Shown: positions 1 through 8,521 of the stretch, one piece after another
Layout: each line of letters begins with the position of its first letter
Position numbering within the stretch: the stretch's first letter is position 1
NCBI GenBank assembly: GCA_023250095.1
Contig: JAHFBI010000004.1
Coordinates: 1 to 44,994 of the forward strand
DNA length: 44,994 nucleotides
Direction of reading: 5' to 3'
Source: Candidatus Melainabacteria bacterium
Lineage (GTDB): Bacteria; Cyanobacteriota; Vampirovibrionia; Obscuribacterales; Obscuribacteraceae
Program-made: the position numbers and the translations under genes
Notes under the pieces: model-generated
The model's input: the letters and a program-made list of their open reading frames with translations, nothing else
What the model was told of the DNA's origin: nothing
Databases searched by the model: none

Positions 1-305
1 AAGCTGAACGGCTTTCCTGCATCGAGCGAGCTGTCGAACTTTGTCCCATTTGTCAGCCAGCCGGTATAGTGGACGACCACAGTCTGCCCGGGACGGGGTG
101 AAGGACCGTTGCCGGCAATCGTGTCTTTGTATTGAAGCCCGGAAGGGGATTTGATCATCCGGGCGCTATCCGGGCGCTGAGCAAGCAACATGGGCTCAGT
201 GCCGGAGGAAAGCCGTGTCTCGGGCGCAGACAGAGCCTCCTGCGCTGTGAAACTCAAAAGAGCCGAAGACAGAAGAAGCAGAGCTTGACCTGGAATATAT
301 CTCAT
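1..305 (-). CDS. Exported FKBP-type peptidyl-prolyl cis-trans isomerase, N-terminal part (runs off the left edge)
   Basis: About 101 codons of the N-terminus are present, read on the minus strand from an ATG at 305-303; the rest lies beyond position 1. Residues 1-27 look like a signal peptide: Arg near the start, a Leu/Ser-rich core ([14 protein letters not shown]) and possible Ala cleavage sites. After a short linker the mature part begins [11 protein letters not shown], then shows the FKBP signature VVHYTGWL, followed by G-T-K-F-D-S-S and K-P-F-S. These are hallmarks of the FKBP fold and its substrate pocket. The family catalyses cis-trans isomerisation of Xaa-Pro bonds; the signal peptide implies action outside the cytoplasmic membrane. 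I see no strong ribosome binding site, and the frame is open somewhat further upstream, so the start is likely rather than certain. Confidence 0.9.
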   Translation of the reverse strand, partial: MRYIPGQALLLLSSALLSFTAQEALSAPETRLSSGTEPMLLAQRPDSARMIKSPSGLQYKDTIAGNGPSPRPGQTVVVHYTGWLTNGTKFDSSLDAGKPFS

Positions 306-415
306 CGACTTGCGCTCACTTAAGGAACCGACCGGTCAATTATATCCAGTTGAGCCCGGCAACGGCGACGGCCTGATATTCTGTTGGGATAGAGGAAACG
401 AGAAAGTCTTATTAA

Positions 416-1006
416 ATGATCCGACTGCTTATCGTTGACGACCATATTCCAACTCGGGAAGCAGCAGTGAAAGACCTGGCTGCCGATGGCGTTATCCAGG
501 TTGTCGGGCAGGCCGAAACTTCAGATGAGGCGCTCAAGACAGCGCAACAGCTGCTGCCGGATCTTGTCTTGCTGGATCTGCACTTACCTGGCTTGCTGAA
601 TACTTATGACTTGATCAAGAGGCTCAATGCCCTGAAGAATGTCAAGATCGTCATTTATGCCAGCCAGAGCAAGGCTTCCGAAGTGCAAGATCTTCTCGAT
701 GCCGGCGCTGCTGCTTACGTCTTGAAAAGCGACCCTTCTGCTCTCATCCGCATGTCCATTTTGATGGTGTCGCGGGGCTCGCGCAATATTATTTCGCCGG
801 CTTTGCCGCGCAATCTCACCCGGCTGAGTGCTCAGGAGCGCAATATACTTCGCCAGATTACCAAGCGGGGCGGGCTGCCAAAGGCTGCTGAGCGCATGGG
901 CATTTCAGAATTTGATCTCAACCAGATCCTCGAACATCTCACCGAAAAGCTGGAGCTTGAGACTCCGACACATCTGGTGCGATGGGCGAAGAAGCACGGT
1001 TTCTAA
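416..1006 (+). CDS. Response regulator, receiver domain plus LuxR/NarL-like DNA-binding domain
   Basis: This 196-residue protein has a receiver domain at residues 1-120. The acidic pair D9-D10, the phosphoacceptor D54 (LVLLDLHLPG), S83 and K104 (AYVLKSD) are all in place, so it should accept phosphate from a histidine kinase. Residues about 135-196 look like a LuxR-type helix-turn-helix (LSAQERNILR, then AERMGIS and THLVRWAKKHGF). The recognition helix is unusual: the usual sequence after GIS (roughly EKTVKNH) is replaced by EFDLNQI. DNA binding is therefore likely but its specificity cannot be guessed. The histidine kinase at 1920-3548 on the same strand, separated by ssb, is a possible partner; that pairing is inference from proximity. 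Confidence 0.88.
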   Translation: MIRLLIVDDHIPTREAAVKDLAADGVIQVVGQAETSDEALKTAQQLLPDLVLLDLHLPGLLNTYDLIKRLNALKNVKIVIYASQSKASEVQDLLDAGAAAYVLKSDPSALIRMSILMVSRGSRNIISPALPRNLTRLSAQERNILRQITKRGGLPKAAERMGISEFDLNQILEHLTEKLELETPTHLVRWAKKHGF

Positions 1007-1124
1007 TAAAGTCTTCCTATTATTTGAGAAACTGAATTTTTGGCAGGTGCCAATCTTAATCTTGCCAGGCTGCAAATGACGGATAATTTCTTTAGACGTT
1101 TGCAGATTGCGTGAGGGAAAAGCC

Positions 1125-1481
1125 ATGGTGAATGTGGTGATGCTTGTCGGTCGCACTGGCAAGGATCCGGAAATGCGTTATTTCGAGTCCGGCCGCGTCA
1201 AGACCACTTTCAGCCTGGCTGTGAACAGACCGACCAAAGAAAAAGAGACGGACTGGTTTGATGTGGAACTCTGGGGACGGCAGGCGGAAGTGGCTGGTGA
1301 ATATGTGCGCAAAGGCAGTTTGATTGGCGTGGAAGGACGCCTGGACTTCAGCCGCTGGACAGATGATGGCGGTGTGCGCCACGTTCGACCATACATACAC
1401 GGCACGAATTTGCGCCTGCTTGGCAGCAAGAAGGATGCCGGCGCCGGCGGCGACTTGTCCCAGCCGGACGATTTCGCTTAA
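1125..1481 (+). CDS. ssb: Single-stranded DNA-binding protein
   Basis: This is a 118-residue OB-fold protein that coats single-stranded DNA in replication, repair and recombination. The core reads VNVVMLVGRTGKDPEMRYF, then FSLAVNRP, DWFDVELWG, RKGSLIGVEGRLDF and RLLGSKKD. The FESG and YVRKGSLIG phrases are like those of cyanobacterial Ssb, a taxonomic hint. I start at the ATG at 1125, preceded by GAGGGA at 1112-1117 with good spacing; a TTG at 1107 is in frame but has no such site. The C-terminal tail is short and ends in DDFA rather than the classical acidic tip ending in Pro-Phe, the docking site for partner proteins in other bacteria, so partner binding may be altered. Confidence 0.93.
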   Translation: MVNVVMLVGRTGKDPEMRYFESGRVKTTFSLAVNRPTKEKETDWFDVELWGRQAEVAGEYVRKGSLIGVEGRLDFSRWTDDGGVRHVRPYIHGTNLRLLGSKKDAGAGGDLSQPDDFA

Positions 1482-1919
1482 TTTTCGCTGGCTCTTTGCG
1501 TCTTTGCCAGGCAGCAGGACGTCTTTTGTGTTTGAGGCTACGGGAGTCCCGAGTTGGGGCTGAGATCGGAACTCCCGCCACGCCACTTTTGTTGAACTGA
1601 GGGCAATCTGGGGCAAGTGCTTGTTTGCGGCTCTCTTTTCTGTAACGACTTGGAAGGGCAAAAAGTTCGACGGTTATTATTAATTGAAGCTCATATACTG
1701 GCTGCCGGTTCTGCCCTTGTCCGGACAAATTTTTGAACTGTTGCTGCTGCCCCTTTCATGACAAGACCTGAGATTGTAGAATTCTTCCTTATTGTGCTGA
1801 AACAAGCGCAGATGCTGGCAATTGTCTTCTTTCCGACGCTGCATAAAGAGCAGTCGACCGGAAAGCAAGCGTCTGGATGACCCTGCGACCGAGAAAAACA
1901 GTATCCGGAGAAGGTTTCA
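1482..1919 (+). other. 438-bp intergenic region before the sensor kinase
   Basis: I see no convincing gene here on either strand; short open frames lack ribosome sites and family resemblance. A weak promoter-like pair, TTGGAA at 1650-1655 and TTATTA/TATTAT at 1674-1680 (18-19 bp apart), may serve the kinase gene. A ribosome site-like GGAGAAGG lies shortly before the ATG at 1920. Confidence 0.4.
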
Positions 1920-3548
1920 ATGGCTGCACGCGACGAATCCCTGAAAAGAGGCAGCGGCGTTTTCGGGCAAGGTGCAGTCGAGCACGCCCAGAACTTTGTC
2001 TTGAAGAGTTTGCCGGGGGCAGCCGGCTGCCAATTGTTTAGTGGCGGCGCAAAGCGCTGGCAGTCCATGTTCGAATCGTTTCCGCTGGGGATATTTGTCA
2101 CTGACCAGCAAGGCCATCTCATCTACGTTAATCCTGCTGCAAAAAAAATGGCCGGATTGCCAGAGGGGCTAGACGCTGAGTTCAACTTCGATGAAATGGT
2201 TTTTTCGCAAGATCTGTCTCAGTTGACCTTGCACTATTTGCGGTGTGTCGCACAGGAGCTGGATTTCTCCACTCAGTTGCCGCTGGTGGGCGCAGGCGGG
2301 AATGTCGTCTGGCTGTCAGTGCACGCATCGCCGCTTAAGGAAGACGGCTGCTTCATCGGTCACATCGGGTCGGTGGAGAACATCACCGACCGTAAACTGG
2401 CTGAAGCGGCGCTTGTGGAGTCCAAGCAGAAAGCGCGCCTGGACGAGCAAAGATTGCAGATGGCTCTGCAGGCTTCCGGTATAGGCATATGGGCGCTGAA
2501 CGTCCAGTCCGGGCAGGTTATCTGGGACGAGCGCATGTACGAGTTGTACGGGGTCAAGAAGGAATCTTATGTCCCTTCGCACGAGAAATTTCTGGAGCTC
2601 CTTCATCCAGATGACCGGGCTCGGGTAGCGTTGGGTGTGGAAACTGCCCTGAGCCAGCTGACTGAGTTTGAGGGCGAATACAGAATTGTTTATGCCGATG
2701 GAAGCATCCATCATTTCGTCACCCGGGGGAAGGTCATACGTGATGCTGCTTTTGAGCCTCAGATAATGACAGGGGCTTGCATTGACATCACCGAGCACAA
2801 GCGGCTCGAAGAGGCCGCCGGACAGGTCCTGATCATGCAAGAGCGGGAAGATTTCATGGCTACGCTTACTCACGACCTGAAGACGCCCTTGCTCAGCGCA
2901 AATCGCTTGCTGGAGATGCTTGCCTCCGGGCAGTCTGGGCTGCTGCTTGAAGAGCAGGCGGATGCGCTGCTCAGGCTGAGAGACAGCAATGACTCCTTGC
3001 TCGTCATGATTCAGGATTTGCTCGAGGTATATCGCTACGAGAAGGGCGCCTATGCCTTGACTTTCCAGAAGACCGATATTCGTGCTCTGCTCGGCTCGGT
3101 GATTCAGGAGTTGACTCCGCTTGCAAAGAGCCGGAGCATCGGGTTCGTGACAGAGATTGCCGGGGACGTCGGTGAGATTTGGCTTGATGTTTCAGCAATC
3201 AAGCGCGTCTTGCTCAACCTTCTGGACAATGCTTTGAAATTCTCTCCTGCCTCTGCGGTGGTCCAGGTGAAAGCGGGCAGCTGCGGAGACCAAATTGTCA
3301 TTCAGGTTGAAGATAGCGGTCCTGGAATTGCCGATGCAGAGAAAATGCGCCTCTTCCAGCGTTTCTCGCAAGGCCCCGAATCCAACCGCTATCGCCCTGG
3401 CGTCGGGCTCGGGCTTTATTTGTGCAAACAAATTGTCGAGGCTCATGGTGGCTCCATCACTTGCAGCAGCAAGCCAGGGGCTGGAGCTGTTTTTGCAGTC
3501 AGGTTCCTGCGGGATTGCGGTCGCCGGGGAGCCGGGGCACAGGATTGA
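1920..3548 (+). CDS. Sensor histidine kinase with two PAS domains
   Basis: This 542-residue protein has no obvious membrane segment, so it is probably cytoplasmic. PAS domain 1 spans about residues 45-160 (FPLGIFVTDQQGHLIYVNPA to the PAC end ENITDRK). PAS domain 2 spans about 178-295 (ASGIGIW to GACIDITEHK). The dimerisation/phosphoacceptor domain has H318 in THDLKTPLL. The ATPase domain shows the N box LLDNALKFSP (N437), the G1 box VEDSGPGI and the G2 box GVGLGLYLCKQIVEAHGG. All catalytic motifs are intact. It lies 46 bp upstream of a sodium:solute symporter gene and may be co-transcribed with it. The pairing recalls CbrA-type sensors, where a symporter domain and kinase are fused, but here they are separate proteins. 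The signal sensed is unknown. Confidence 0.93.
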   Translation: MAARDESLKRGSGVFGQGAVEHAQNFVLKSLPGAAGCQLFSGGAKRWQSMFESFPLGIFVTDQQGHLIYVNPAAKKMAGLPEGLDAEFNFDEMVFSQDLSQLTLHYLRCVAQELDFSTQLPLVGAGGNVVWLSVHASPLKEDGCFIGHIGSVENITDRKLAEAALVESKQKARLDEQRLQMALQASGIGIWALNVQSGQVIWDERMYELYGVKKESYVPSHEKFLELLHPDDRARVALGVETALSQLTEFEGEYRIVYADGSIHHFVTRGKVIRDAAFEPQIMTGACIDITEHKRLEEAAGQVLIMQEREDFMATLTHDLKTPLLSANRLLEMLASGQSGLLLEEQADALLRLRDSNDSLLVMIQDLLEVYRYEKGAYALTFQKTDIRALLGSVIQELTPLAKSRSIGFVTEIAGDVGEIWLDVSAIKRVLLNLLDNALKFSPASAVVQVKAGSCGDQIVIQVEDSGPGIADAEKMRLFQRFSQGPESNRYRPGVGLGLYLCKQIVEAHGGSITCSSKPGAGAVFAVRFLRDCGRRGAGAQD

Positions 3549-3594
3549 CAGTGATTGCTCCTGTCTCTAAGCTTGCCTGTCAGGAGGGGTGCAC

Positions 3595-5211
3595 TTGGAT
3601 AACTGGCAGGTCGGCTTTGTCGATTATCTGATAATCCTCCTTTACTTCGGCTTTGTTCTGGGCATCGGCTTTGCTCTGAAAAAGCAGATGGTAAGCAGCG
3701 AAGACTTCTTCCTCTCCGGCAGATCTATTCCCAGCTGGATTACCGGGCTGGCATTTATCTCGGCCAATCTGGGCGCCATCGAGGTGATGGGGATGGCGGC
3801 AAATGGTGCCGAATACGGTGCTATGACTGCCCATTTCTACTGGATTGGTGCTATTCCGGCCATGCTTTTCCTGGCGTTGTTCATGATGCCTTTCTACTAC
3901 GGCTCCAAAATACGCAGCGTGCCCGAATATTTGAAGAGACGCTTCAACGAGCCCACGCGCGCTTTCAATGCGCTTTCCTTTGCGGTCATGACCATTTTGA
4001 TGTCCGGCATTAACATGTATGCCATGGCGCTTGTCTTCAAGCTGCTCCTCAACTGGGACATGTCCGCCTCGATTCTGGTGTCGGCTTCCGTGGTTCTGGC
4101 ATACACGGCTCTGGGCGGGCTTACATCATCCATATATAATGAGGTCTTGCAGTTTTTTTTGATTGTTGCCGGTTTCTTGCCGCTCACCGTGCTCGGGCTA
4201 ACGCACGTGGGTGGCTGGCAGGCTCTCTCCCTCCGGCTGCCTGAAGGCTTCTGCCATCTCTGGGCGCAAACGGCCGGAACAGCCAATCCCATGGGTATCG
4301 ACTGGCTCGGTATTGTTTCCGGGTTGGGCTTCGTGCTCTCTTTCGGGTACTGGTGCACGGACTTTCTGGTTATCCAGAGAGCGCTTGCGGCAGAGAATCT
4401 GGCTGCCGCGCAACGGACGCCTCTGATTGCCGCATTCCCGAAAGTTCTGTTCCCGGCTATCACCATTTTGCCTGGTATGCTGGCCCTTGCTCTCATTCCT
4501 GAACTGGGCAGCAATTCCGACAATTATTCCTACAACCAGGCACTGCCTTTGATGCTCGTCAAATTCTATCCACCTGGCATGCTGGGAGTGGGACTGACTG
4601 CTATGCTCGCCAGCTTCATGTCCGGCATGGCCGGCAATATCACCGCCTTCAATACTGTCTGGACTTACGATATTTATCAAAGCTATATTGCAAAAGGCAA
4701 GAGCGACCGGCACTATCTATGGATAGGCAGGCTTGCCACTGCTTTTGGTATCATAATCAGCATCGCCACCGCTTACCTGGTTATGAGCTTTCAGAGCATC
4801 ATGGACTACATGCAGACGATTTTCTCTTTCTTCAATGCGCCTCTTTTCGCCACTTTCCTTCTGGGCATGTTTTGGAGGAGGACCACGCCATGGGGGGCCT
4901 TCTGGGGACTCGTGTGCGGTACGACCTCAGCTGGGGTTCAGTTCATCCTGATGAACCAGGGCGTCATAAGCTATTGCTCGCCCATGGCGGGAAATTTCTG
5001 GCGCTCCACGATTGCCTGGTGTGTTTGTTTCTTTACGACAATTGCCATTTCTTTTATAACCAGACCCAAGCCTGAATCCGAATTGCAAGGGCTGGTTTGG
5101 GGAACCGGACCGAAAGGCGATACATCTGGCCTGCCCTGGTACAAGCAGCCGACCGTGCTTGCCTGTTTGATCATTGTTGCGACCCTTGCTTGCAATCTGT
5201 TTTTCTGGTGA
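3595..5211 (+). CDS. Sodium:solute symporter (SSS family)
   Basis: A 538-residue polytopic membrane protein with many hydrophobic segments spread over its length, as in the SSS/SLC5 family, which couples inward sodium movement to uptake of sugars, amino acids, carboxylates or similar solutes. Typical features are the N-terminal GFVDYLIILLYFGFVLGIGF segment, EDFFLSGRSIPSWITG, and the helix-8 region LASFMSGMAGNITAFNT followed by WTYDIYQ. The start is most likely the TTG at 3595: AGGAGG at 3582-3587 is 7 bases before it, whereas the upstream GTG at 3589 sits only 1 base from that site. The substrate cannot be read from sequence. It follows a sensor kinase gene and is followed 3 bp later by two small membrane protein genes, so it probably forms an operon with them. 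Confidence 0.9.
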   Translation: MDNWQVGFVDYLIILLYFGFVLGIGFALKKQMVSSEDFFLSGRSIPSWITGLAFISANLGAIEVMGMAANGAEYGAMTAHFYWIGAIPAMLFLALFMMPFYYGSKIRSVPEYLKRRFNEPTRAFNALSFAVMTILMSGINMYAMALVFKLLLNWDMSASILVSASVVLAYTALGGLTSSIYNEVLQFFLIVAGFLPLTVLGLTHVGGWQALSLRLPEGFCHLWAQTAGTANPMGIDWLGIVSGLGFVLSFGYWCTDFLVIQRALAAENLAAAQRTPLIAAFPKVLFPAITILPGMLALALIPELGSNSDNYSYNQALPLMLVKFYPPGMLGVGLTAMLASFMSGMAGNITAFNTVWTYDIYQSYIAKGKSDRHYLWIGRLATAFGIIISIATAYLVMSFQSIMDYMQTIFSFFNAPLFATFLLGMFWRRTTPWGAFWGLVCGTTSAGVQFILMNQGVISYCSPMAGNFWRSTIAWCVCFFTTIAISFITRPKPESELQGLVWGTGPKGDTSGLPWYKQPTVLACLIIVATLACNLFFW

Positions 5212-5214
5212 AAG

Positions 5215-5430
5215 ATGTTCGATCTTCGATTGCCTATTGGATATTTCTTTTTGACAGTGTCCCTGATTCTGGTGGCTTATGGCTTGATATGTCCTGTGGA
5301 AACCCAGTTTGCCGGAGGGAAAATAAATCTCAATCTGGACTGGGGACTGGTAATGGGGCTTTTCGGGCTTTGCATGGCAGCCCTTGCTCACCGGGACAAG
5401 TCCTGCTCCCAAGATAGATTTGATGACTGA
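5215..5430 (+). CDS. Small two-helix membrane protein, possible symporter accessory subunit
   Basis: A 71-residue protein that I do not recognise. It has two hydrophobic segments, about residues 7-26 (IGYFFLTVSLILVAYGLIC) and 43-58 (LDWGLVMGLFGLCMAAL), separated by a short polar loop, and a charged C-terminal tail. Its ATG lies 3 bases after the symporter stop codon, and its last codons overlap the next gene, so the three are almost certainly translated from one message. This tight packing suggests, but does not prove, that it works with the symporter as a small subunit or assembly factor. Confidence 0.7.
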   Translation: MFDLRLPIGYFFLTVSLILVAYGLICPVETQFAGGKINLNLDWGLVMGLFGLCMAALAHRDKSCSQDRFDD

Positions 5431-5860
5431 ATATTATGTCTTCCGATTTCTGCCGATTCTTCTGGCTGAGACCATTGTTCTCTGGCGCATGAAATGGGCA
5501 TCGCTTCCGGTGTCGGCTCTGGATGCGCTGCTTATGAATTTTGCTTCTTTCCTCGGACTCATGCTCGGGCTGGGTCCTTACATTACTTCCAATGGACCCT
5601 GGGGACTGACCCTCTTCTGCACATATTCGATTCTCGTGGAAGGTGTCGTGCTTCTGGCTCTGGAGAGACATCCGGCCAGGAAAGTCTGGCTGACTTCAGC
5701 GGCGGCCAATCTGGTGAGCACAGCCATTATCGCTGCCGAAGTTATCTTCTCCGGTGGGCTGAGAGTCCTGCCGGACAATCATGCCTCTGGTCCTGCGTCC
5801 TGGTTGGAAGCAGTGGGCTACCTGGCAAGCCTATTGTTTTGGCTTCAGGCTCTCGTGTGA
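5423..5860 (+). CDS. Hypothetical polytopic membrane protein
   Basis: A 145-residue protein with about five hydrophobic segments (for example FRFLPILLAETIVLW, MNFASFLGLMLGLG, TLFCTYSILVEGVVLLAL, AAANLVSTAIIAAEVIF, VGYLASLLFWLQAL). I do not recognise the family. I place the start at the ATG at 5423, which overlaps the end of the preceding small gene (stop at 5428-5430), a classic coupled start; an earlier in-frame start at 5384 would overlap that gene more deeply and adds a poorly hydrophobic lead. It belongs to the symporter transcription unit. Its 3' end overlaps by 30 bp the 3' end of the convergent hydrolase gene. Confidence 0.65.
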   Translation: MTEYYVFRFLPILLAETIVLWRMKWASLPVSALDALLMNFASFLGLMLGLGPYITSNGPWGLTLFCTYSILVEGVVLLALERHPARKVWLTSAAANLVSTAIIAAEVIFSGGLRVLPDNHASGPASWLEAVGYLASLLFWLQALV

Positions 5861-7111
5861 ATTGAGACAGCTGTCGATGGACTGGCGTACCTCTTTGCCG
5901 AAGGGATCGCTGCGTCTCCATTTCGGGCGGCAATTGAAAAGGCAACACCATGTCAGACCGTTGGCACGTTGTTCGACGAAAGCCCGGCTGCCAGGCAGGC
6001 TGCCGTCCTTGAACAATACTTTGCCTGAGCCTGGTATCTCCTCCACATCAAAGCCCATGGCGAAATAGTTTCGCTTCCCTGCCCAGACAGGCAGTGTAGG
6101 ACGAGCGGACAGAATCTGGCGCAAGTCCTCATTGAGCGGGCTCCTCTTGGGCGATACCAGAGCGTCCACAAAACGCGCGATGTCTGAAGCGCAGGCAATC
6201 CAGCCGAACATGGCAGTGTCGGCCTCAAGATAGGCCCTGCCGTAAGGAGCGCTCACCCGCTTTTCTTCGTCTGGAAAAATGTTGCTGACTTTGCCTTCCC
6301 CGGGATAGCCGTAATAAGTCACTTCTCCCGGCAAGAGGTCAAAGCGGCTCGTAAAGCCTTTAGCAAATCCTCTTATGCCCAGAGGCTCGAGCAGAGCGCA
6401 ACGAGCATATTGATCGTAGTCTTGCCCGCTCAGTTGCTCGATGATTCTGCCGAGAAGCCCATAGCCGAAGTTGCAATAAGAAAAACTCTCGCCTGGCTGG
6501 AAATCCAGGCGACGTCCGAGCACGAACCGAGCCGTTGCCTGAAAGTCTGCCGGCGGAGAAAGTCCTAGACGGCGCGCTGCTGTGTTGATGACTGGCTTGA
6601 GCACCGGGTCGCCGCTGCGGCGCTTGTCCCACCCTGCAGACATATCGAGCAGTTGCTGGACGGTGATGTTGTCAATGCGCTGGTCTTTGCTTTCCTGAGA
6701 AAGAACCGGCCAGTCCTTGAGGAGGTCTTTGAGCCTGTCATTAAGCGCCAGCTTTTTTTCTTGAACGAGCATGAGGACACAAGCAGCAGTGACTGGCTTA
6801 GAGAGGCTGGCAATGCGAAAAAGGCTTTCCGGCTGGACCCTGGACAGTGTTTCCACATCGGCATAACCATAGCCTCGGCTCAGGAGCAGTTGCCCATCCT
6901 TGACGAGTGCCAGTGACGCGCCGGGGATCTGCCATTTGCTCAGGAGCTGCTTCATGGCAGTGTCCAGGCGGGCAAACTCCTCAACATACATGCCGCTTTC
7001 CGGGATATCGGCGGGCTCGATGATCTGCCGACGCGCCATTGCCTGATTGGCCAGAAGCATGGCTCCGACCAGTCCGCCGACCATGGAGATAATTGCTGTC
7101 TTCAGGCGCAT
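5831..7111 (-). CDS. Exported serine hydrolase of the beta-lactamase / penicillin-binding protein class C fold
   Basis: This 426-residue protein has an N-terminal signal peptide or anchor (residues about 1-26, ending ANQAMA). The catalytic S-x-x-K is S102-L-S-K105 in RIASLSKPVTAA. The second motif Y-x-N is Y212-C-N214 in SYCNFGYGLLG, and a K-D-G (368-370) in LFKDGSLPG takes the place of the usual H/K-T-G. The pattern fits the broad beta-lactamase family (class C, esterase EstB, D-aminopeptidase relatives). All acylate the active serine, but substrates vary widely, so I call no resistance function. It is transcribed towards the symporter operon and overlaps its last gene by 30 bp. Its upstream side faces the yqeK stop, about 44 bp away. 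Confidence 0.88.
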   Translation of the reverse strand: MRLKTAIISMVGGLVGAMLLANQAMARRQIIEPADIPESGMYVEEFARLDTAMKQLLSKWQIPGASLALVKDGQLLLSRGYGYADVETLSRVQPESLFRIASLSKPVTAACVLMLVQEKKLALNDRLKDLLKDWPVLSQESKDQRIDNITVQQLLDMSAGWDKRRSGDPVLKPVINTAARRLGLSPPADFQATARFVLGRRLDFQPGESFSYCNFGYGLLGRIIEQLSGQDYDQYARCALLEPLGIRGFAKGFTSRFDLLPGEVTYYGYPGEGKVSNIFPDEEKRVSAPYGRAYLEADTAMFGWIACASDIARFVDALVSPKRSPLNEDLRQILSARPTLPVWAGKRNYFAMGFDVEEIPGSGKVLFKDGSLPGSRAFVEQRANGLTWCCLFNCRPKWRRSDPFGKEVRQSIDSCLNSHESLKPKQ

Positions 7112-7155
7112 CAGTTGATAGTTCCAGAGGCAGCGCCCTGTGACGGCACGATACC

Positions 7156-7782
7156 TTATCTAGTGCTTGATCTAGTGTTTACGATGTCGAGGTAATAATT
7201 TCGCACTTCCACTGTCTTTGGGTGAATGGGGCGCCCGCTTTCGATAAGATGCTTCAGTCCGCAATTGGTGGCTACGTATATGGCCGCTTCCATGTCGAAT
7301 TTACCATCGAGGTCGAGGGCATCCCATATAGGATCAGTATAATGTCGGGGGCGGCTGTCTTCGAGGCAATCCGCCAGATAAAGGACCTGGGAGAGGGGCG
7401 CCATCGGCACAGCTCCCAGCGTATGTTCGGCAATGGCACTAAGAACTTCTTGATTGCTTATGCCAAGCTCTGCTTTGACAGTGGCAGAGGCTACCGGACC
7501 GTGCAAGAGATGTCCTTGCTTTATCAAGATGTCGTCCAGGGGTATCTGGAATTTTCTGGCGAGATCGACGAGGTCCCTGTCTTTAATCTCCTTGCTGGCG
7601 TCATGCAACCAGCCGGACAGCTCGGCCAGGAAAGTGCTGACGCCGGCTTTGTGGGACAAAGTGCGCGCTGTCGCCACCACGCCTGCCACGTGCTTGAAAC
7701 GTTTTTCCGAAAGGCGCGGGAGCACCCATTGCCGGGCAAAATCCAGGTTTATTTCCTCGGGGACACCGTTTTCTCCAGGCAT
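7156..7782 (-). CDS. yqeK: HD-domain phosphohydrolase, YqeK family
   Basis: A 208-residue HD protein. Metal-binding residues are visible: H31 (RFKHVAGV), H60-D61 (WLHDASKE), H94 (LLHGPVAS), H120 (AEHTLG) and D138 (LADCLED). The LLHGPVAS and YLADCLEDSR phrases are typical of YqeK, which in other bacteria hydrolyses diadenosine tetraphosphate and is commonly adjacent to nadD, as here. The open frame extends upstream into nadD, but I start at the ATG at 7782-7780, which has AGGAAG about 9 bases before it and gives the normal family length. The gap to the nadD stop is 133 bp. Likely co-transcribed with alr and nadD. Confidence 0.9.
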   Translation of the reverse strand: MPGENGVPEEINLDFARQWVLPRLSEKRFKHVAGVVATARTLSHKAGVSTFLAELSGWLHDASKEIKDRDLVDLARKFQIPLDDILIKQGHLLHGPVASATVKAELGISNQEVLSAIAEHTLGAVPMAPLSQVLYLADCLEDSRPRHYTDPIWDALDLDGKFDMEAAIYVATNCGLKHLIESGRPIHPKTVEVRNYYLDIVNTRSSTR

Positions 7783-7915
7783 TGTCACTTTCTTCCTATT
7801 TGTCCGGGCGAAGCCTATTTGAGAAAGTTCAGCCCGGCTTCCGGCTCTGATTCTCTCTGGATCTGTTGGCTCGCCGCTGGCTTTTCTGTCAGGGGGACAG
7901 GAGAGCCCTTTCTGC

Positions 7916-8521
7916 CTATAAATAATAACGGTTCGAGAGAAGCACTTGGTTGACCACTGCCGGGACATGGTAGAGCACCGAGGCGCCTGAGCGCAGCCTC
8001 TGGCGGATGACTGAACTTGAGATGTCAACGTGCGGGCAGCGGATCATCTCCAGGTGCGCAATGTCGCTCAGCAGGGATTTAGCGCTGGACGATCCGCTCC
8101 CGGGTGGCTCGGGACGGGATTCTCTCGGAGCTACGAGAATGCGGCAGAGCTGGAAGAGTTCATCTGATTCGTGCCACTGGCAAAGATACTGCACATTGTC
8201 TTCCCCGATGATCAAATTCAGGCGCACTGTCTCCCCGTAAAGCTTGGTTAAATGGCGCAATGTGTCGACAGTGTAAGAAGGGCCCTGGCGATCCAGCTCC
8301 AGGCGTGAGGGTTCGAAAAAAGGGTTCTCGGAGGCAGCGGACTCGACCAGGTGGTGGCGCAGCTCGCCGTCGAGAAGATCCGTGTGCCTGTGCGGCGGGT
8401 TTTTGCTGGTTACAAGAAGGATTTTCTCAAGGTTGAACTGATCGCGGGCGGATTCAGCCATAAGCAGATGTCCCCAGTGAATGGGGTTGAAAGTTCCACA
8501 GAAAACGCCAAGGTCTTTCAA
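7916..8521 (-). CDS. nadD: Nicotinate-nucleotide adenylyltransferase
   Basis: This 201-residue enzyme transfers AMP from ATP to nicotinate mononucleotide, giving deamido-NAD in NAD synthesis. Nucleotidyltransferase motifs are clear: GVFCGTFNPIHWGH with H15 and H18 of the HxGH site near the N-terminus, NPPHR, and the C-terminal ISSSVIRQRL, the family's ISxTxIR element. The start is a TTG at 8521-8519 that overlaps the alr stop codon, so translation is probably coupled to alr; no later start would preserve the GTFNP motif. The order alr-nadD-yqeK on one strand indicates an operon. Confidence 0.94.
   Translation of the reverse strand: MKDLGVFCGTFNPIHWGHLLMAESARDQFNLEKILLVTSKNPPHRHTDLLDGELRHHLVESAASENPFFEPSRLELDRQGPSYTVDTLRHLTKLYGETVRLNLIIGEDNVQYLCQWHESDELFQLCRILVAPRESRPEPPGSGSSSAKSLLSDIAHLEMIRCPHVDISSSVIRQRLRSGASVLYHVPAVVNQVLLSNRYYL

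Noticed and set aside
132-323. 63-residue plus-strand open frame near the left edge
   Set aside because: It lies antisense to the FKBP gene, which has a signal peptide and clear family motifs; the plus frame has no recognisable features.
1092-1661. 189-residue minus-strand frame over ssb
   Set aside because: Antisense to a well-identified gene; no ribosome site or family resemblance.
7222-7953. 243-residue plus-strand frame over yqeK
   Set aside because: Shadow frame of yqeK, whose HD motifs and neighbours are convincing.
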